A DNA stretch of 46,636 bases from CAZIVO01 sp964542765 (GTDB taxonomy: Bacteria > Planctomycetota > UBA1135 > UBA2386), in contig CAZIVO010000015.1 in NCBI GenBank assembly GCA_964542765.1, forward strand, positions 1 to 46,636, read 5' to 3'. Positions 34,330 to 43,556 of this stretch are shown here, piece after piece. Made by a program: the position numbers and the translations under genes. The notes under the pieces are model-generated. The model did not search any database and was not told the origin of the DNA. It worked only from the letters and a program-made list of their open reading frames with translations. The stretch's first letter is position 1. Each line of letters opens with the position of its first letter.

Positions 34330-35867
34330 AGCAAGCTAACCCCCTCCATCGAGGGCGTCGGCTCGAGTCCCATGACCGACAGCAAGGTCGGTGCAATATC
34401 ACAGAGGCGACCACCCTCCTTCATGCTCTGCCCCTCGACCGTCGACCCTGCGATCAACAGGGGAACCGGGTTCGTCGTGTGTGCCGTGTGGGATTGTCCG
34501 GTCTGTGGATCGACCATCTGCTCACAGTTGCCATGGTCAGCAGTGATGGCGACATGTCCTCCCCGACTCACATAGGCCGGGACAATCCGTGCGAGGCATT
34601 CGTCCATCACCCTGATCGCCTCGATCGTCGCCGGAATCACGCCGGTATGCCCCACCATGTCACCATTTGCAAAATTCAAGATAGTGACGTCCGGAGGATC
34701 CTCGTCGAGAACCCGCAAGAGTTCATCGGTGACCTCCCGCGCCGACATCCCCGGCGCCTCATCATAGGTTCGCACCTTCGGGCTCGGCACGAGGATGCGC
34801 CGCTCCCCTGCCATTGCTTTCTCGTCTCCTCCCGAAAAGAAGAAGGTTACGTGTGCGTATTTCTCCGTCTCCGCAATACGCAACTGAGAGAGTCCCGCCT
34901 TCGAAACCACCTCCGGAAAGATCCCCTTCAGATACCGGGGAGGAAAGGCGACCGGGCAAATAAAGTCCCCGCGATAACCAGTCATGGAGACGAAATGGAC
35001 TTCGGGGCGCGGCCCTCTGTCGAACTCCTTGAACTCATCCTCGAGGAGCGCTGCTGTCATCTGCCGAGCCCGATCAGCCCGGAAGTTGAAGAACACCACC
35101 GCGTCGCCATCGCGCAGGCGGCCGGCATCGCGCGAACCGATGATCGTCGGCTGCAAGAACTCGTCACTCTCATCACGCTGGTATCCCTCGCGAATGGCCG
35201 CCTGCGCAGACTCGGAACAATTTCCGATACCCTTTGCCACGGCCTCGTAAGCCTTCGTGATCCGATCCCACCGCTGATCGCGATCCATCGCCCAGAAACG
35301 ACCTGATACCGTCGCGATCCGACCCGCTCCAAGGGTTGCCATCTCGCCTTCGATGTCAGCGATGTAACCTCCGGCCGACCGAGGCGGCGTGTCGCGGCCA
35401 TCGAGGATCGCGTGCAACACCACGCGATCACCGGTCAGACCACCATCGCGCGCCATCGCAATCAGAGCCTTGAGGTGACTGTCCGAACTGTGCACACCAC
35501 CATCGCTGACAAGTCCCATCAAATGCAGAACGCCGCCACTTTTCTCGGTGTGGCGCACAGCGCCCACGAGAGCTTCATTCGTGAAAAACGACCGGTCGGC
35601 AATCGCCTCATCGATGCGGGTGATCTCCTGCCAAACAATCCGCCCGGCGCCAATATTCAGGTGGCCGACCTCACTGTTGCCCATCAACCCGCACGGCAAA
35701 CCAACTTCCTGGCCGCTGCAATCGAGGGTCGTCGAAGGATAACGCTGGCGAAGATCCAGCCAGCAAGCGGGAGTCGCCAAGGAGATCGCATTGGCTTCGG
35801 ATGCGGGTGCTTCACCGAATCCATCGAGAATGACCAAAGCCAGTGGTGGCCGCTTGCCCTTGTTCAT
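34326..35867 (-). CDS. gpmI: 2,3-bisphosphoglycerate-independent phosphoglycerate mutase
   Basis: A 513-residue glycolytic enzyme that interconverts 3- and 2-phosphoglycerate through a phosphoserine, using two Mn2+ ions. Landmarks: LVILDGFGEA (11-20), the nucleophile loop LMGNSEVGHLNIGAGR (61-76, Ser65), HAILDGRDTPPRSA, FFNFRADRARQ, and the C-terminal metal block ITADHGNCEQM with HTAHTTNPVPLL. Length is normal (about 510). It starts one base after the cyclodeaminase stop, with AGGAG about 11 bases ahead of the ATG inside that gene, and it overlaps the M28 gene, so the three are one operon. Confidence 0.96.
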   Translation of the reverse strand: MNKGKRPPLALVILDGFGEAPASEANAISLATPACWLDLRQRYPSTTLDCSGQEVGLPCGLMGNSEVGHLNIGAGRIVWQEITRIDEAIADRSFFTNEALVGAVRHTEKSGGVLHLMGLVSDGGVHSSDSHLKALIAMARDGGLTGDRVVLHAILDGRDTPPRSAGGYIADIEGEMATLGAGRIATVSGRFWAMDRDQRWDRITKAYEAVAKGIGNCSESAQAAIREGYQRDESDEFLQPTIIGSRDAGRLRDGDAVVFFNFRADRARQMTAALLEDEFKEFDRGPRPEVHFVSMTGYRGDFICPVAFPPRYLKGIFPEVVSKAGLSQLRIAETEKYAHVTFFFSGGDEKAMAGERRILVPSPKVRTYDEAPGMSAREVTDELLRVLDEDPPDVTILNFANGDMVGHTGVIPATIEAIRVMDECLARIVPAYVSRGGHVAITADHGNCEQMVDPQTGQSHTAHTTNPVPLLIAGSTVEGQSMKEGGRLCDIAPTLLSVMGLEPTPSMEGVSLL

Positions 35868-35868
35868 G

Positions 35869-36489
35869 TCAGAGAAGCTCCTCGACCGCCGAGCGAATCA
35901 ACCCATGGCGTTCCATGACCTCTTCACGAATCAACGATGCCCGCTTCATCCCCGCCTCGGCCTTGTCGCTGCCTTGCAGATAGGCCGCATTGATCCTCAC
36001 ATTCAAGAAGGCCGTCTCGGCGGATGCCCGCAAAACCTCCGAAGCGGCACCGAGATCGCTGACGATGTTCTTGCCGATGTGGCTGGAAATGTCTCCGGCA
36101 ACAACAAGTACATCACGGACCATGGCCAAGGTTTCTTCGGGCACAACCATCGCGCCCAGCAAACCCTCCTTGATCGCCTCGCCTCGCGACTCCTTTTCCT
36201 CGGGCGTGCCCTTTGGCATGCCATAGGCGCGGGCCACCGAATCAAACGCCGCACAATCACGTTCCGCGAGTTCCATGATCGGCTCCATGCGTCCCTCGAG
36301 CGTCTCCTCCGCTCGGGCGAGAACCTCCTCCCCGAGTTCACCGGCTTTCTTGCCTCGGCTGAAGCGAATCACCATCAACAAAAGAGCATTCCCCAGCGCT
36401 GCATTGATACCCGCAACGGCACCACCGCCCGGAGTCGCCGTACGTGCCGAGATCGAATCAACCAGGTTGCGAAAGCTCTCGTCGTTCAT
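35869..36489 (-). CDS. Methenyltetrahydrofolate cyclohydrolase / formiminotransferase-cyclodeaminase-like protein
   Basis: A 206-residue, mostly helical protein of the cyclodeaminase (FTCD C-terminal, FchA) family. Diagnostic are the glycine loop TATPGGGAVAGINAALGNAL (18-37), the ERDCAAFD block and SDLGAASEVLRASAETAFLNVRIN near the end. FchA-like proteins convert 5,10-methenyl-THF and 10-formyl-THF, while the fused mammalian form also handles formimino-THF from histidine breakdown. The stand-alone form here therefore most likely serves one-carbon metabolism. It heads the gpmI operon. The frame is open upstream, but the family N-terminus starts at this ATG. A 177-base gap separates it from the HEAVH peptidase gene stop. 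Confidence 0.9.
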   Translation of the reverse strand: MNDESFRNLVDSISARTATPGGGAVAGINAALGNALLLMVIRFSRGKKAGELGEEVLARAEETLEGRMEPIMELAERDCAAFDSVARAYGMPKGTPEEKESRGEAIKEGLLGAMVVPEETLAMVRDVLVVAGDISSHIGKNIVSDLGAASEVLRASAETAFLNVRINAAYLQGSDKAEAGMKRASLIREEVMERHGLIRSAVEELL

Positions 36490-36666
36490 GAAGCCAAAAT
36501 CTAGCCTGCACACAGTCGAGCAACTGGCTGCGAACAAACAACATCCTGCTCGATGAAAACATCCACAAACACCACTCGGGAAGTTCCACCGGGCGACTTC
36601 GCCCCACCCATCGCATTTCTCGGCCCTTCGTCTGGCCGAAGGAGTGGTTATTGGCGGCAACCTCAG

Positions 36667-38037
36667 CTAGCGCTCAGCGCAATAGCCCCGCCAACGCGCC
36701 TCGAGTCCATCGAGATCCACACCGGTCGCGCGGATCAACGCGGCCTCGGTGTCTCTACTGTTCCCGGGCCTTATCAGGCCGACCTCTTCCAGGACACGAG
36801 AGAAAGACCCTCGCCCCCAGTCACTCTCTGCCAGGAACTCGAGCCATAGCGCCGAGAGGGCATACCGCGGTCGCGGCCCCAGTTTGACCGGCTCTCTCGG
36901 CGGCTCGAAGCGCGAAAGACCCAGTAGATCGCGCAGCCGTGTGGGCGTGCCATCGCGACGTACCAGCCGGGCGGTGCGCGCACGCTGCCAGCGCGGGGTT
37001 GCCAGATAATCGGCCAGCCCCTCCTGAAGCCAGGCACCGCCGCCGGCCAGGAAGGCTCGGTTGGACATGAGTTGGTGCACGGCTTCGTGGGCGTGAATTT
37101 GCTCGTCGGGTGACCCATACCAGGTGGCGAAATAGTCGGCGGCAGCGTGACCGCAAGTGTTTTGGGCGCCCCGGCGCGAGGCGAAGCCATCGTATTCCTT
37201 TTGATCGCGAAACAGGAAAACCAGCAGACGCCGGCGGCCAGGGACCTTTCGAAACGGCACGATCTTGCGAAATACGCGATGAGTTTCCTCCAGACGTCTG
37301 CCATAAGAGGGACCCGCCGAAGATGAGGTCATGATGGCATAGTTCTCGGTCCGCAGGACCCGGCGAAACTTGATCTCCTCCGGCACCCAGTGTCGCCACC
37401 GGGCGCGCAATTCCTCATCGCTCCACCGAGGATCACGCAAAGACCCACTGTATCGAACCCCCCTCTCGAGCAGCGCGACCAGGGCCTCGTGCATGATCGG
37501 CGATGGCCGCGGGTAGCAGGTCGCCTTGACGAGATAAACCTTCTCGCCAAGCACACCACCGAGAGCGTAGAGCGCGCCGATCGGCTCGTCGCCACCCCAG
37601 CCAAACAGGGTGCCGCGCGTGAAGCCGGCCACCGGCGAAGCGCCATAAGGACCGACCCAAGTTTGCGTCCGATCGAGCCGCGTCCAGGCGCGTCCGACCA
37701 GATCCGCACGCAAAGAAGGGCAAGACGCTTCGTGGGGAAACCGCGAGCATACCCGGCCGATGGGCGCGCGCAGGCTGGTGCGCAGCAACTCGACAGCGCC
37801 CTCGGGCTCGTGGATAGACCATCTCTTCGCATCCAGGAGGTGGACCGCGACCTCGATCTCCCAGCCGCGCATTTCGCCACGCCAGACCGCAACCATACCC
37901 TCGACCGTGGGCCTGCTCGCTTCGAGCGATCGGAGCGGAGAGGGAAAGCTCACCGAGAGACCGGCGGGCAGTTGGGTAGCCACCGGCGCCAAAAAGCTCA
38001 GCATCGCCAGACCGGACAGCAGGGAGGTTCGGTTCAT
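36667..38037 (-). CDS. Exported gluzincin-like metallopeptidase (HEAVH)
   Basis: A 456-residue exported protein with a signal peptide (residues 1-22). The C-terminal half carries the zinc motif HEAVHQL (317-323) and, 18 residues after the second His, WLQEGLADYL (336-345), where Glu339 is the expected third ligand of gluzincins. This arrangement matches the peptidase MA-like/DUF1570 style frequently found in planctomycetes. The N-terminal half (about 30-230) has no domain that I recognise. It is probably a periplasmic or secreted peptidase. Upstream in-frame ATGs would put unrelated sequence ahead of the signal peptide. It diverges from the threonine synthase gene, with 171 bases between starts. 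Confidence 0.75.
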   Translation of the reverse strand: MNRTSLLSGLAMLSFLAPVATQLPAGLSVSFPSPLRSLEASRPTVEGMVAVWRGEMRGWEIEVAVHLLDAKRWSIHEPEGAVELLRTSLRAPIGRVCSRFPHEASCPSLRADLVGRAWTRLDRTQTWVGPYGASPVAGFTRGTLFGWGGDEPIGALYALGGVLGEKVYLVKATCYPRPSPIMHEALVALLERGVRYSGSLRDPRWSDEELRARWRHWVPEEIKFRRVLRTENYAIMTSSSAGPSYGRRLEETHRVFRKIVPFRKVPGRRRLLVFLFRDQKEYDGFASRRGAQNTCGHAAADYFATWYGSPDEQIHAHEAVHQLMSNRAFLAGGGAWLQEGLADYLATPRWQRARTARLVRRDGTPTRLRDLLGLSRFEPPREPVKLGPRPRYALSALWLEFLAESDWGRGSFSRVLEEVGLIRPGNSRDTEAALIRATGVDLDGLEARWRGYCAER

Positions 38038-38208
38038 ACCCGGCAGGGATGCAACTGGCATGCCGACGGCCAGCGCATGAGCAGCGCGGGGGCTGGCAAC
38101 GAACCTGTTACCGAGGGGTAACGAGAAGAGCTCCCAAAACCGATCTGTGCGCCCGATCCGGGCTCGTTCTGATGGGCGCCAGCTTGCTGCTTGTGCCAGA
38201 ATGCTGGC

Positions 38209-39432
38209 ATGAGCTTCGTCAGCCACCTCGAATCAACTTTCGATGGCAGCACGCTGCCAGCCAGAACCCTCCAGACCATCCATGGCGGGAAACCCCTGCT
38301 CGTCCGCTATGACCTCGCCGCCATCGCTGCAGCAACCCGGCGGGAGAGCCTTCGCGACCGCGCCCCCGACCTGTGGCGCTACGAAGAACTTCTGCCGCTG
38401 GAGCAGCGTGAAAACCGCGTCTCGCTCGGCGAGGGGATGACCCCCCTCCTCGATTGCCCACGGCTGGCGGAACGAATCGGCCTGAACAGCCTCAAGATCA
38501 AGGATGAATCTCAGCTGCCAACCGGATCGTTCAAGGCTCGTGGCATGGCCATGGCGGTATCCCTGGCCAAGGAACTCGGCGTCACCCGTGTCGCCGCGCC
38601 GACGGCCGGCAATGCCGGCGGTGCGCTGGCCGCCTATGCAGCGCGAGCCGGCATGGAAGCATGGGTCTTCATGCCGGGCGACACTCCAGCTGTCAATATC
38701 CGGGAAACGAGCCTGCACGGGGCATCGACCTATCTGGTCGACGGTTTGATCACGGACTGCGGCGCCATCGTCAAAGAGGGAGTCGAACGTATGGGATGGT
38801 TCGACATGAGCACGCTGCGCGAGCCCTACCGCATCGAAGGCAAGAAAACGATGGGACTGGAACTCGCCGAGCAACTCGACTGGAAGCTCCCCGATGTCAT
38901 CTTGTATCCGACAGGCGGCGGCACGGGCCTGATCGGTATGTGGAAGGCCTTCGAAGAACTCGAACAAATTGGCTGGCTCGATGACATCCGCCGACCTCGA
39001 ATGATCAGTTGCCAGTCTTCGACCTGCGCACCTCTGCCGCGTGCTTTCGCCGCAGGCGAACGCGAATCACAACTCTTCGAAGATGCTCGAACCGTCGCCG
39101 CAGGACTGCGGGTTCCAAAAGCCCTCGGTGATTTCCTGGTTCTGGACGGTGTCTACGAATCAGGAGGATGCGCGGTGGCCGCTGAAGAAGACCGTCTGCT
39201 CGAGTGGATGCAACTCGCCTGCGAACTCGAAGGAATAGCGCTATGCCCCGAAGCGGCTGCTTGCATCGGCGCAATCGTCAAAGGCTTGACCGAAGGCTGG
39301 ATTCAGAGCGATGATCGAGTGGTTCTCTTCAACACCGCTGCCGCACAAAAATATGTGGAACTGATCGACGGACCACAAACCTGGATCGATCACAAGGCGG
39401 TTGACTGGAGCCAAATTTCTGGCCAAAGCTGA
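38209..39432 (+). CDS. thrC: Threonine synthase
   Basis: A 407-residue PLP enzyme converting O-phosphohomoserine to threonine. PLP-binding Lys109 lies in LPTGSFKARG (104-112), and the phosphate-binding pattern APTAGNAGGALAAYAARAG and the TGGGTGLIGMWKAFEEL block follow. The pattern GGKPLLVRYDL (26-36) and WRYEELLPL match the plant/archaeal-type (class with N-terminal rubredoxin-like segment), but here the Cys residues of that segment are missing (STFDGSTLPARTLQTIHGG). The ATG is placed by the family N-terminus; a TG-type start 18 bases upstream is possible. The related cysteate synthase is less likely. Confidence 0.88.
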   Translation: MSFVSHLESTFDGSTLPARTLQTIHGGKPLLVRYDLAAIAAATRRESLRDRAPDLWRYEELLPLEQRENRVSLGEGMTPLLDCPRLAERIGLNSLKIKDESQLPTGSFKARGMAMAVSLAKELGVTRVAAPTAGNAGGALAAYAARAGMEAWVFMPGDTPAVNIRETSLHGASTYLVDGLITDCGAIVKEGVERMGWFDMSTLREPYRIEGKKTMGLELAEQLDWKLPDVILYPTGGGTGLIGMWKAFEELEQIGWLDDIRRPRMISCQSSTCAPLPRAFAAGERESQLFEDARTVAAGLRVPKALGDFLVLDGVYESGGCAVAAEEDRLLEWMQLACELEGIALCPEAAACIGAIVKGLTEGWIQSDDRVVLFNTAAAQKYVELIDGPQTWIDHKAVDWSQISGQS

Positions 39433-39452
39433 CATTCGGAGAGCCTTCAGGA

Positions 39453-42275
39453 TCAGCGGCGGAAGGCATCCTCGATGGAAAGCACGCGGACGTCCTCCGG
39501 CTTCAAGCCGATCGAGAAATTCTCGATGACGCGATCTTCTGCCAAAATTTCGGCGGACGGTTTGGCAACGTACTGGCACCTCGCCGGAGTATCGCCAAGG
39601 AGCCGATCCTGAAAATCCTTCGCACCTTCGGTCACCACCACAAGTTGGAGGCGGTCACTCCTCAAGTGGCGACGGATCACACGATTGACATCCTCGAGAG
39701 ACAGCTTCGCGAGACCCTCCTTTACCGATGCTGCAAACTCCCCCATTTCGTAGTAGCGACTGTCGATCGCGTATCCGAGCGAGCGATCCTGGGTCTTGAC
39801 CAGGAGGCTGACAAACTTTGACAGGAAGGTTCGGGTCGCCTCGAAGGCCTGTTCGGAAAGGCCTTCGCGCACCAGCTTGTCGAGTTCGTAACACGCCGCT
39901 TTGAGGGCGAAGGGTCCGTTCATCGGCTGAACCGGGCGTATCCATATCTGGAAAATCTGGCTTGAGCGACCGAGATTGGGATCGGGATGAAACTGGAACA
40001 TCCCACCCGGGAAATACTCGATGTAGGCGTAGTCACCGTAGTTGAGCCCGCGGATCTCCCTCAGCCTCTGGTAGAGGTACGAATTCTCGGAGCGGTGCTC
40101 ACCAAAATACGACCGCACCAGCCAGAGCGCCGCCCAATCCGGATGCCCCCTTTTGACCTCGATGGGGAAGCCGATGTGGAGACCCGTCGCCAGTGTCTTC
40201 TTCTCGACGATGGTCATGCGCGTACGGTCGATCGGTCGCGGAACCGCGGCAAGGCCTGGAGCCTTGAAGACGCGCGCCTTTTTAGGGTCATCGTGACCCA
40301 GGCCCTGGACGAGATCGGCAGCGACCCGCGAGGGGAAGCCGTCGGGATAACCACCGGCAAGGCCGAGCACGAGGTTTTCCGGATAAAACCACCGAGCGTA
40401 AAACTCGCGAACATCCTCGATCGTGATGCTGTCGAGACCTTCGAGAGTCCCCGCATTGAGATGGCCGTAGGACGTGCCCGAGTAAATGTCGTTGTAGAGA
40501 ACCTCCTTGCCAAGTTCCTCATCGTTGTTTCCCGCAAGCTGAACTTCGATATAGCTCTTGGTATTGCTCTTCACTCGGTCGAGGTCTTCCTGCCGCCACC
40601 CTGGCTCGAGGATCACCTCGGAGAAGATGCGGTAAAACTCTTCGAGATTGTCTCGGTGGACGGTCCCCTGGAAGACCGCCATCTCCTTGTCCACCTGGAA
40701 GCCGATGCTACTCGCCATGGGAAACAACGCCTCGACGATCTCTTCGTAGCTTCGCTCTCGAGTCGATCCGTTCGTCAGCAAGCGAGCGGTGATGTACGAA
40801 AGGCCCTCCTTGCCCTCGGGGTCCAAAGCAGCCCCAAGACCAAAGACCAGGCGGAAGCTGATCAGAGCGGAGTTGCTCGGCCGCAAGACGGCAGCGACCG
40901 GCAAATCATCTTCGGTAACGACGGGCGACGACGGCTCGGCCGGAAGGGCTCCATGAGAAAGAGTCCCGATCGTGCGAGAAGACTCCACAAAGTACCTGCG
41001 GGCGATCTCTTGGATGTCTGCCGGGCTGACCGCGTCATAGAGACGGTAGACCTTGTTCACCGCCTCGGGCGTGCGGGTGCGAGCAATATAGCCAGCGAGG
41101 GCATCGGCGATGGCCTCGGAGCTATCGAGGGCCCCTGCGAAGGAATACTTCAGGTTCGCCTTCACCCGCGATAGCCGACCCTCCGGCACCCGCTCCGTCT
41201 TGAGCTTCTCGCAAGCGGCGAGGATCTCGTCTCGCACGTAGGCAACATCCTCGGGTTCCTTGACCCTCGCGGCGATCTGCAACAGAAACGGGTCCTTGGC
41301 GTCAGGGAAGGAGGAGCCGAGCATGGTGACCTTGCGCTCTCGCACGAACAGCTTCTTGTAGATCTCGGAGTTCTCGGAAAACGCCAGCGCAGAGATCACG
41401 TCAAGAGTCGGCATGTCCTTGACCGTCGTCGAAAACGCAGGCCCCTTGAAGGCCACCGCAACCCAGGGTTGAGTCGGCGCCGGCCACTTGACATGACAAG
41501 CGAGCGACTCTTCTTGCTTCGGCTCTTCGGGGATCTCGACGGTGTAGTCCCCGCGCTGCCAATCACCCCAGTAACGCTTCACGAGTTCCTTGGTGGAATC
41601 GCGCTCGACATCACCAACGACCAAAATCGTCGTGTACTCCGGCTTGTACCAGCGCGAGAAGAATTCTCGGCTGTAATTGAACTGCCTGGGCATCGCGCGG
41701 ATGTCGCGCAAGAATCCGATCGTCGTGTGCTTGTAGGTGTGGGTGCTAAACGCCGTGTCGCGCATCTTCTCCATCAGGCTCGACATCGGCTGCGAGTGAT
41801 TCTTGTTGTACTCGCCCAGAACCGCCATCGACTCGGTGCGGAAGACCTTCGGCGAATATTCCAGGTATCTGAATCGGTCCGCTTCGATCTTGATGATGGT
41901 TTCGAGATCTTCCTTCGCAAAGGTCGTGTGGTAGTTCGTGTAATCGTTCGTCGTGTAAGCGTTCCGGTCGGCACCAGCCTTCTTGAAGATCGCTGCTTGC
42001 TGAGCGCTGGTGTAGTTCTTCGAGCCACGAAACATCACGTGCTCGAAGAAATGAGCAAAGCCAGATTTCCCTGCCTCGACCTCGTTGCGCGATCCCGTTG
42101 CCACGATGATGTGGATGGAAACCACATCCGGGTAACTGGTCGGCACCGTGATCAACCGCAACCCGTTGGGAAAATCATCGATGTCGTATCGGTAAGGGAA
42201 AACGTCTTGAGAGGGCAACGTCCCCGAAAAAAGGAACAGGGACGCGACCGAGATGAGGCGATATGCCACTTTCAT
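39453..42275 (-). CDS. Exported M16-family zinc protease with two tandem halves
   Basis: A 940-residue exported protein (signal peptide about 1-22). The N-terminal half contains the inverted zinc motif HFFEH (75-79) with third ligand Glu155 in AVLGEYNK, as in pitrilysin/insulysin and processing peptidase. The C-terminal half (about 470-900) is the inactive M16 domain with RLVFGLGAALDPEGKEGLSYITARLL and GLNYGDYAYIEYFPGG. The length matches two-domain M16 proteases. It degrades peptides, probably in the periplasm. It is convergent with thrC (20 bases between stops) and follows the aquaporin gene on the same strand, with 42 bases between. Confidence 0.93.
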   Translation of the reverse strand: MKVAYRLISVASLFLFSGTLPSQDVFPYRYDIDDFPNGLRLITVPTSYPDVVSIHIIVATGSRNEVEAGKSGFAHFFEHVMFRGSKNYTSAQQAAIFKKAGADRNAYTTNDYTNYHTTFAKEDLETIIKIEADRFRYLEYSPKVFRTESMAVLGEYNKNHSQPMSSLMEKMRDTAFSTHTYKHTTIGFLRDIRAMPRQFNYSREFFSRWYKPEYTTILVVGDVERDSTKELVKRYWGDWQRGDYTVEIPEEPKQEESLACHVKWPAPTQPWVAVAFKGPAFSTTVKDMPTLDVISALAFSENSEIYKKLFVRERKVTMLGSSFPDAKDPFLLQIAARVKEPEDVAYVRDEILAACEKLKTERVPEGRLSRVKANLKYSFAGALDSSEAIADALAGYIARTRTPEAVNKVYRLYDAVSPADIQEIARRYFVESSRTIGTLSHGALPAEPSSPVVTEDDLPVAAVLRPSNSALISFRLVFGLGAALDPEGKEGLSYITARLLTNGSTRERSYEEIVEALFPMASSIGFQVDKEMAVFQGTVHRDNLEEFYRIFSEVILEPGWRQEDLDRVKSNTKSYIEVQLAGNNDEELGKEVLYNDIYSGTSYGHLNAGTLEGLDSITIEDVREFYARWFYPENLVLGLAGGYPDGFPSRVAADLVQGLGHDDPKKARVFKAPGLAAVPRPIDRTRMTIVEKKTLATGLHIGFPIEVKRGHPDWAALWLVRSYFGEHRSENSYLYQRLREIRGLNYGDYAYIEYFPGGMFQFHPDPNLGRSSQIFQIWIRPVQPMNGPFALKAACYELDKLVREGLSEQAFEATRTFLSKFVSLLVKTQDRSLGYAIDSRYYEMGEFAASVKEGLAKLSLEDVNRVIRRHLRSDRLQLVVVTEGAKDFQDRLLGDTPARCQYVAKPSAEILAEDRVIENFSIGLKPEDVRVLSIEDAFRR

Positions 42276-42317
42276 GGCGACCTATCTACGCCTGAAACAG
42301 GTTGGAGTCGAGCAATG

Positions 42318-42980
42318 TCAGCCCGAACGGGGCGGGCGGCAACATCCGGGTTCGTGCACCATCCGACAGGTGGGGATCGCCAAAAGGCCGCCGAGGCAGC
42401 AGGCAACGAGGTAGATCCACAGGCATCGCATCTGATCCGAAAAGACTGCCGGGCCCAGAGACCGGGCAGGATTCATCGAAGCCCCGGAAACAGGGCCAAA
42501 GAAATAAGACGCCATACCAACCGTCGAACCGACCACCACAGCCACAGCCACAAGCGGCATGCGCTGCCGTAGAGTCACGCTCAATATCACGAATGCCAGA
42601 ACCGCCGTCAGCAGCAACTCGACGGTAAAAGCCTCCACCCAGGATCCTCGCGGCACGGTTGCGCCGAGCGCCGATGACCGGTTGGCGATCAGCGCAAGCA
42701 AACCGCTGGCCATGAGAGCGCCGGCACACTGGCTCACCACGTAGGGAACGACGATGCTTTTCTCCACTCGCCCGGCGAGCCACAGGCTCAGCGTGACCGC
42801 GGGATTGATATGGGCTCCGGAAGCGCGCCCGAACACGCAGATCATCGCGCAAACAGCGCCCCCGAAAGTCAGCGCAATCAACCCGTGCGGCAAGTCCAGC
42901 ACCATGGCTCCCGTACCGAGGAACACCATCCCGAAAGTCCCGATTACTTCCGCCAAGCAAGCTCTCTTTGAACCCTTCAT
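42318..42980 (-). CDS. Aquaporin-family channel
   Basis: A 220-residue, six-helix channel of the MIP family. Both half-helix motifs are present: HINPAV (58-62, NPA) and MNPARS (169-174, NPA) with the selectivity-filter Arg173 after the second. There is no Asp following the second NPA, so it resembles water-selective aquaporins rather than glycerol facilitators. The start is the ATG just before the first helix; an earlier in-frame start would add eight residues. The M16 protease gene follows on the same strand. Confidence 0.93.
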   Translation of the reverse strand: MKGSKRACLAEVIGTFGMVFLGTGAMVLDLPHGLIALTFGGAVCAMICVFGRASGAHINPAVTLSLWLAGRVEKSIVVPYVVSQCAGALMASGLLALIANRSSALGATVPRGSWVEAFTVELLLTAVLAFVILSVTLRQRMPLVAVAVVVGSTVGMASYFFGPVSGASMNPARSLGPAVFSDQMRCLWIYLVACCLGGLLAIPTCRMVHEPGCCRPPRSG

Positions 42981-43102
42981 CGCGAGGAGATTTCTAGCGT
43001 ACATGCAGTGAAGGGTCCACCAGGACCCTTCGTCGGGGCACGCGTAAACGTCAGTTGGTTGCGACCGAAGATCGCGATGATGGTGATGTGTTCCTGTCCC
43101 GG

Positions 43103-43375
43103 TTACTGCGCTAGAAAGTCTTCCAACTCTGGTGACGTGACTCGCGGATGCTGCTCAAAGCGCACGCCCCGGTCGCCCACGTATGGTTCTCGGTGGTCTG
43201 CGTTGCCGTCGACGATGGTGACCGGTATCCCGTCAGGGAACGCCTTGCAGGTCAGGTTTTCATCCAGGTGCGTGCATGAGGCGCACAGCACCGACACGTC
43301 GTGAGGGTAGAAGCCAGACGTCTCCTCGCCTGGGGCCACGAGTACATTGATCCGCTTCGTTGGCACGTTGGTCAC
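43103..43375 (-). CDS. Small Cys-containing protein
   Basis: A 90-residue protein with VLCASCTHLDENLTC (29-43), three Cys that could bind a metal, followed by KAFPDGIPVTIVDG and H..PYVGDRGVRFEQ. The pattern CKxFP.GIP, then H..P..GD.G.xFE, recurs in small conserved bacterial proteins of unknown function that I have seen, so it is probably real. GTG is the only usable start; a stop lies just upstream. Nothing is known about its role. Confidence 0.6.
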   Translation of the reverse strand: MTNVPTKRINVLVAPGEETSGFYPHDVSVLCASCTHLDENLTCKAFPDGIPVTIVDGNADHREPYVGDRGVRFEQHPRVTSPELEDFLAQ

Positions 43376-43484
43376 AATAGATGCCTATTGGAAAGAGTGT
43401 TGTTGGCGACACAGGCCAAGAACTCACGCGCCTCGCTACCGAGCGACGCCCGCGATTCGCCGCCTAATAGATGCCGGGCCATCC

Positions 43485-43523
43485 CCTCGGCAAACCCTTG
43501 CGCTGAATGGTTTGCGGCCGAGG
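43485..43523. repeat. Imperfect inverted repeat in gene-free stretch
   Basis: CCTCGGCAAACC (43485-43496) pairs with GGTTTGC (43509-43515) and CGAGG (43519-43523), with a GGC bulge and a 12-base loop. It lies in a 181-base stretch between the small Cys protein and the sulfatase stop. A 62-codon open frame crosses it but does not look like a protein. Confidence 0.5.
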
Positions 43524-43556
43524 AATTGTTGTTTGCCTGAGTTCGATGCGTGAATC

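Noticed and set aside
39987..41174. Long open frame (395 codons) antisense to the M16 protease
   Set aside because: Its sequence is low-complexity shadow coding caused by high GC; the opposite strand has clear zinc and domain motifs.
43440..43545. Integron attC site
   Set aside because: There is an inverted repeat but no proper RYYYAAC / GTTRRRY pair at its ends and no integrase nearby.
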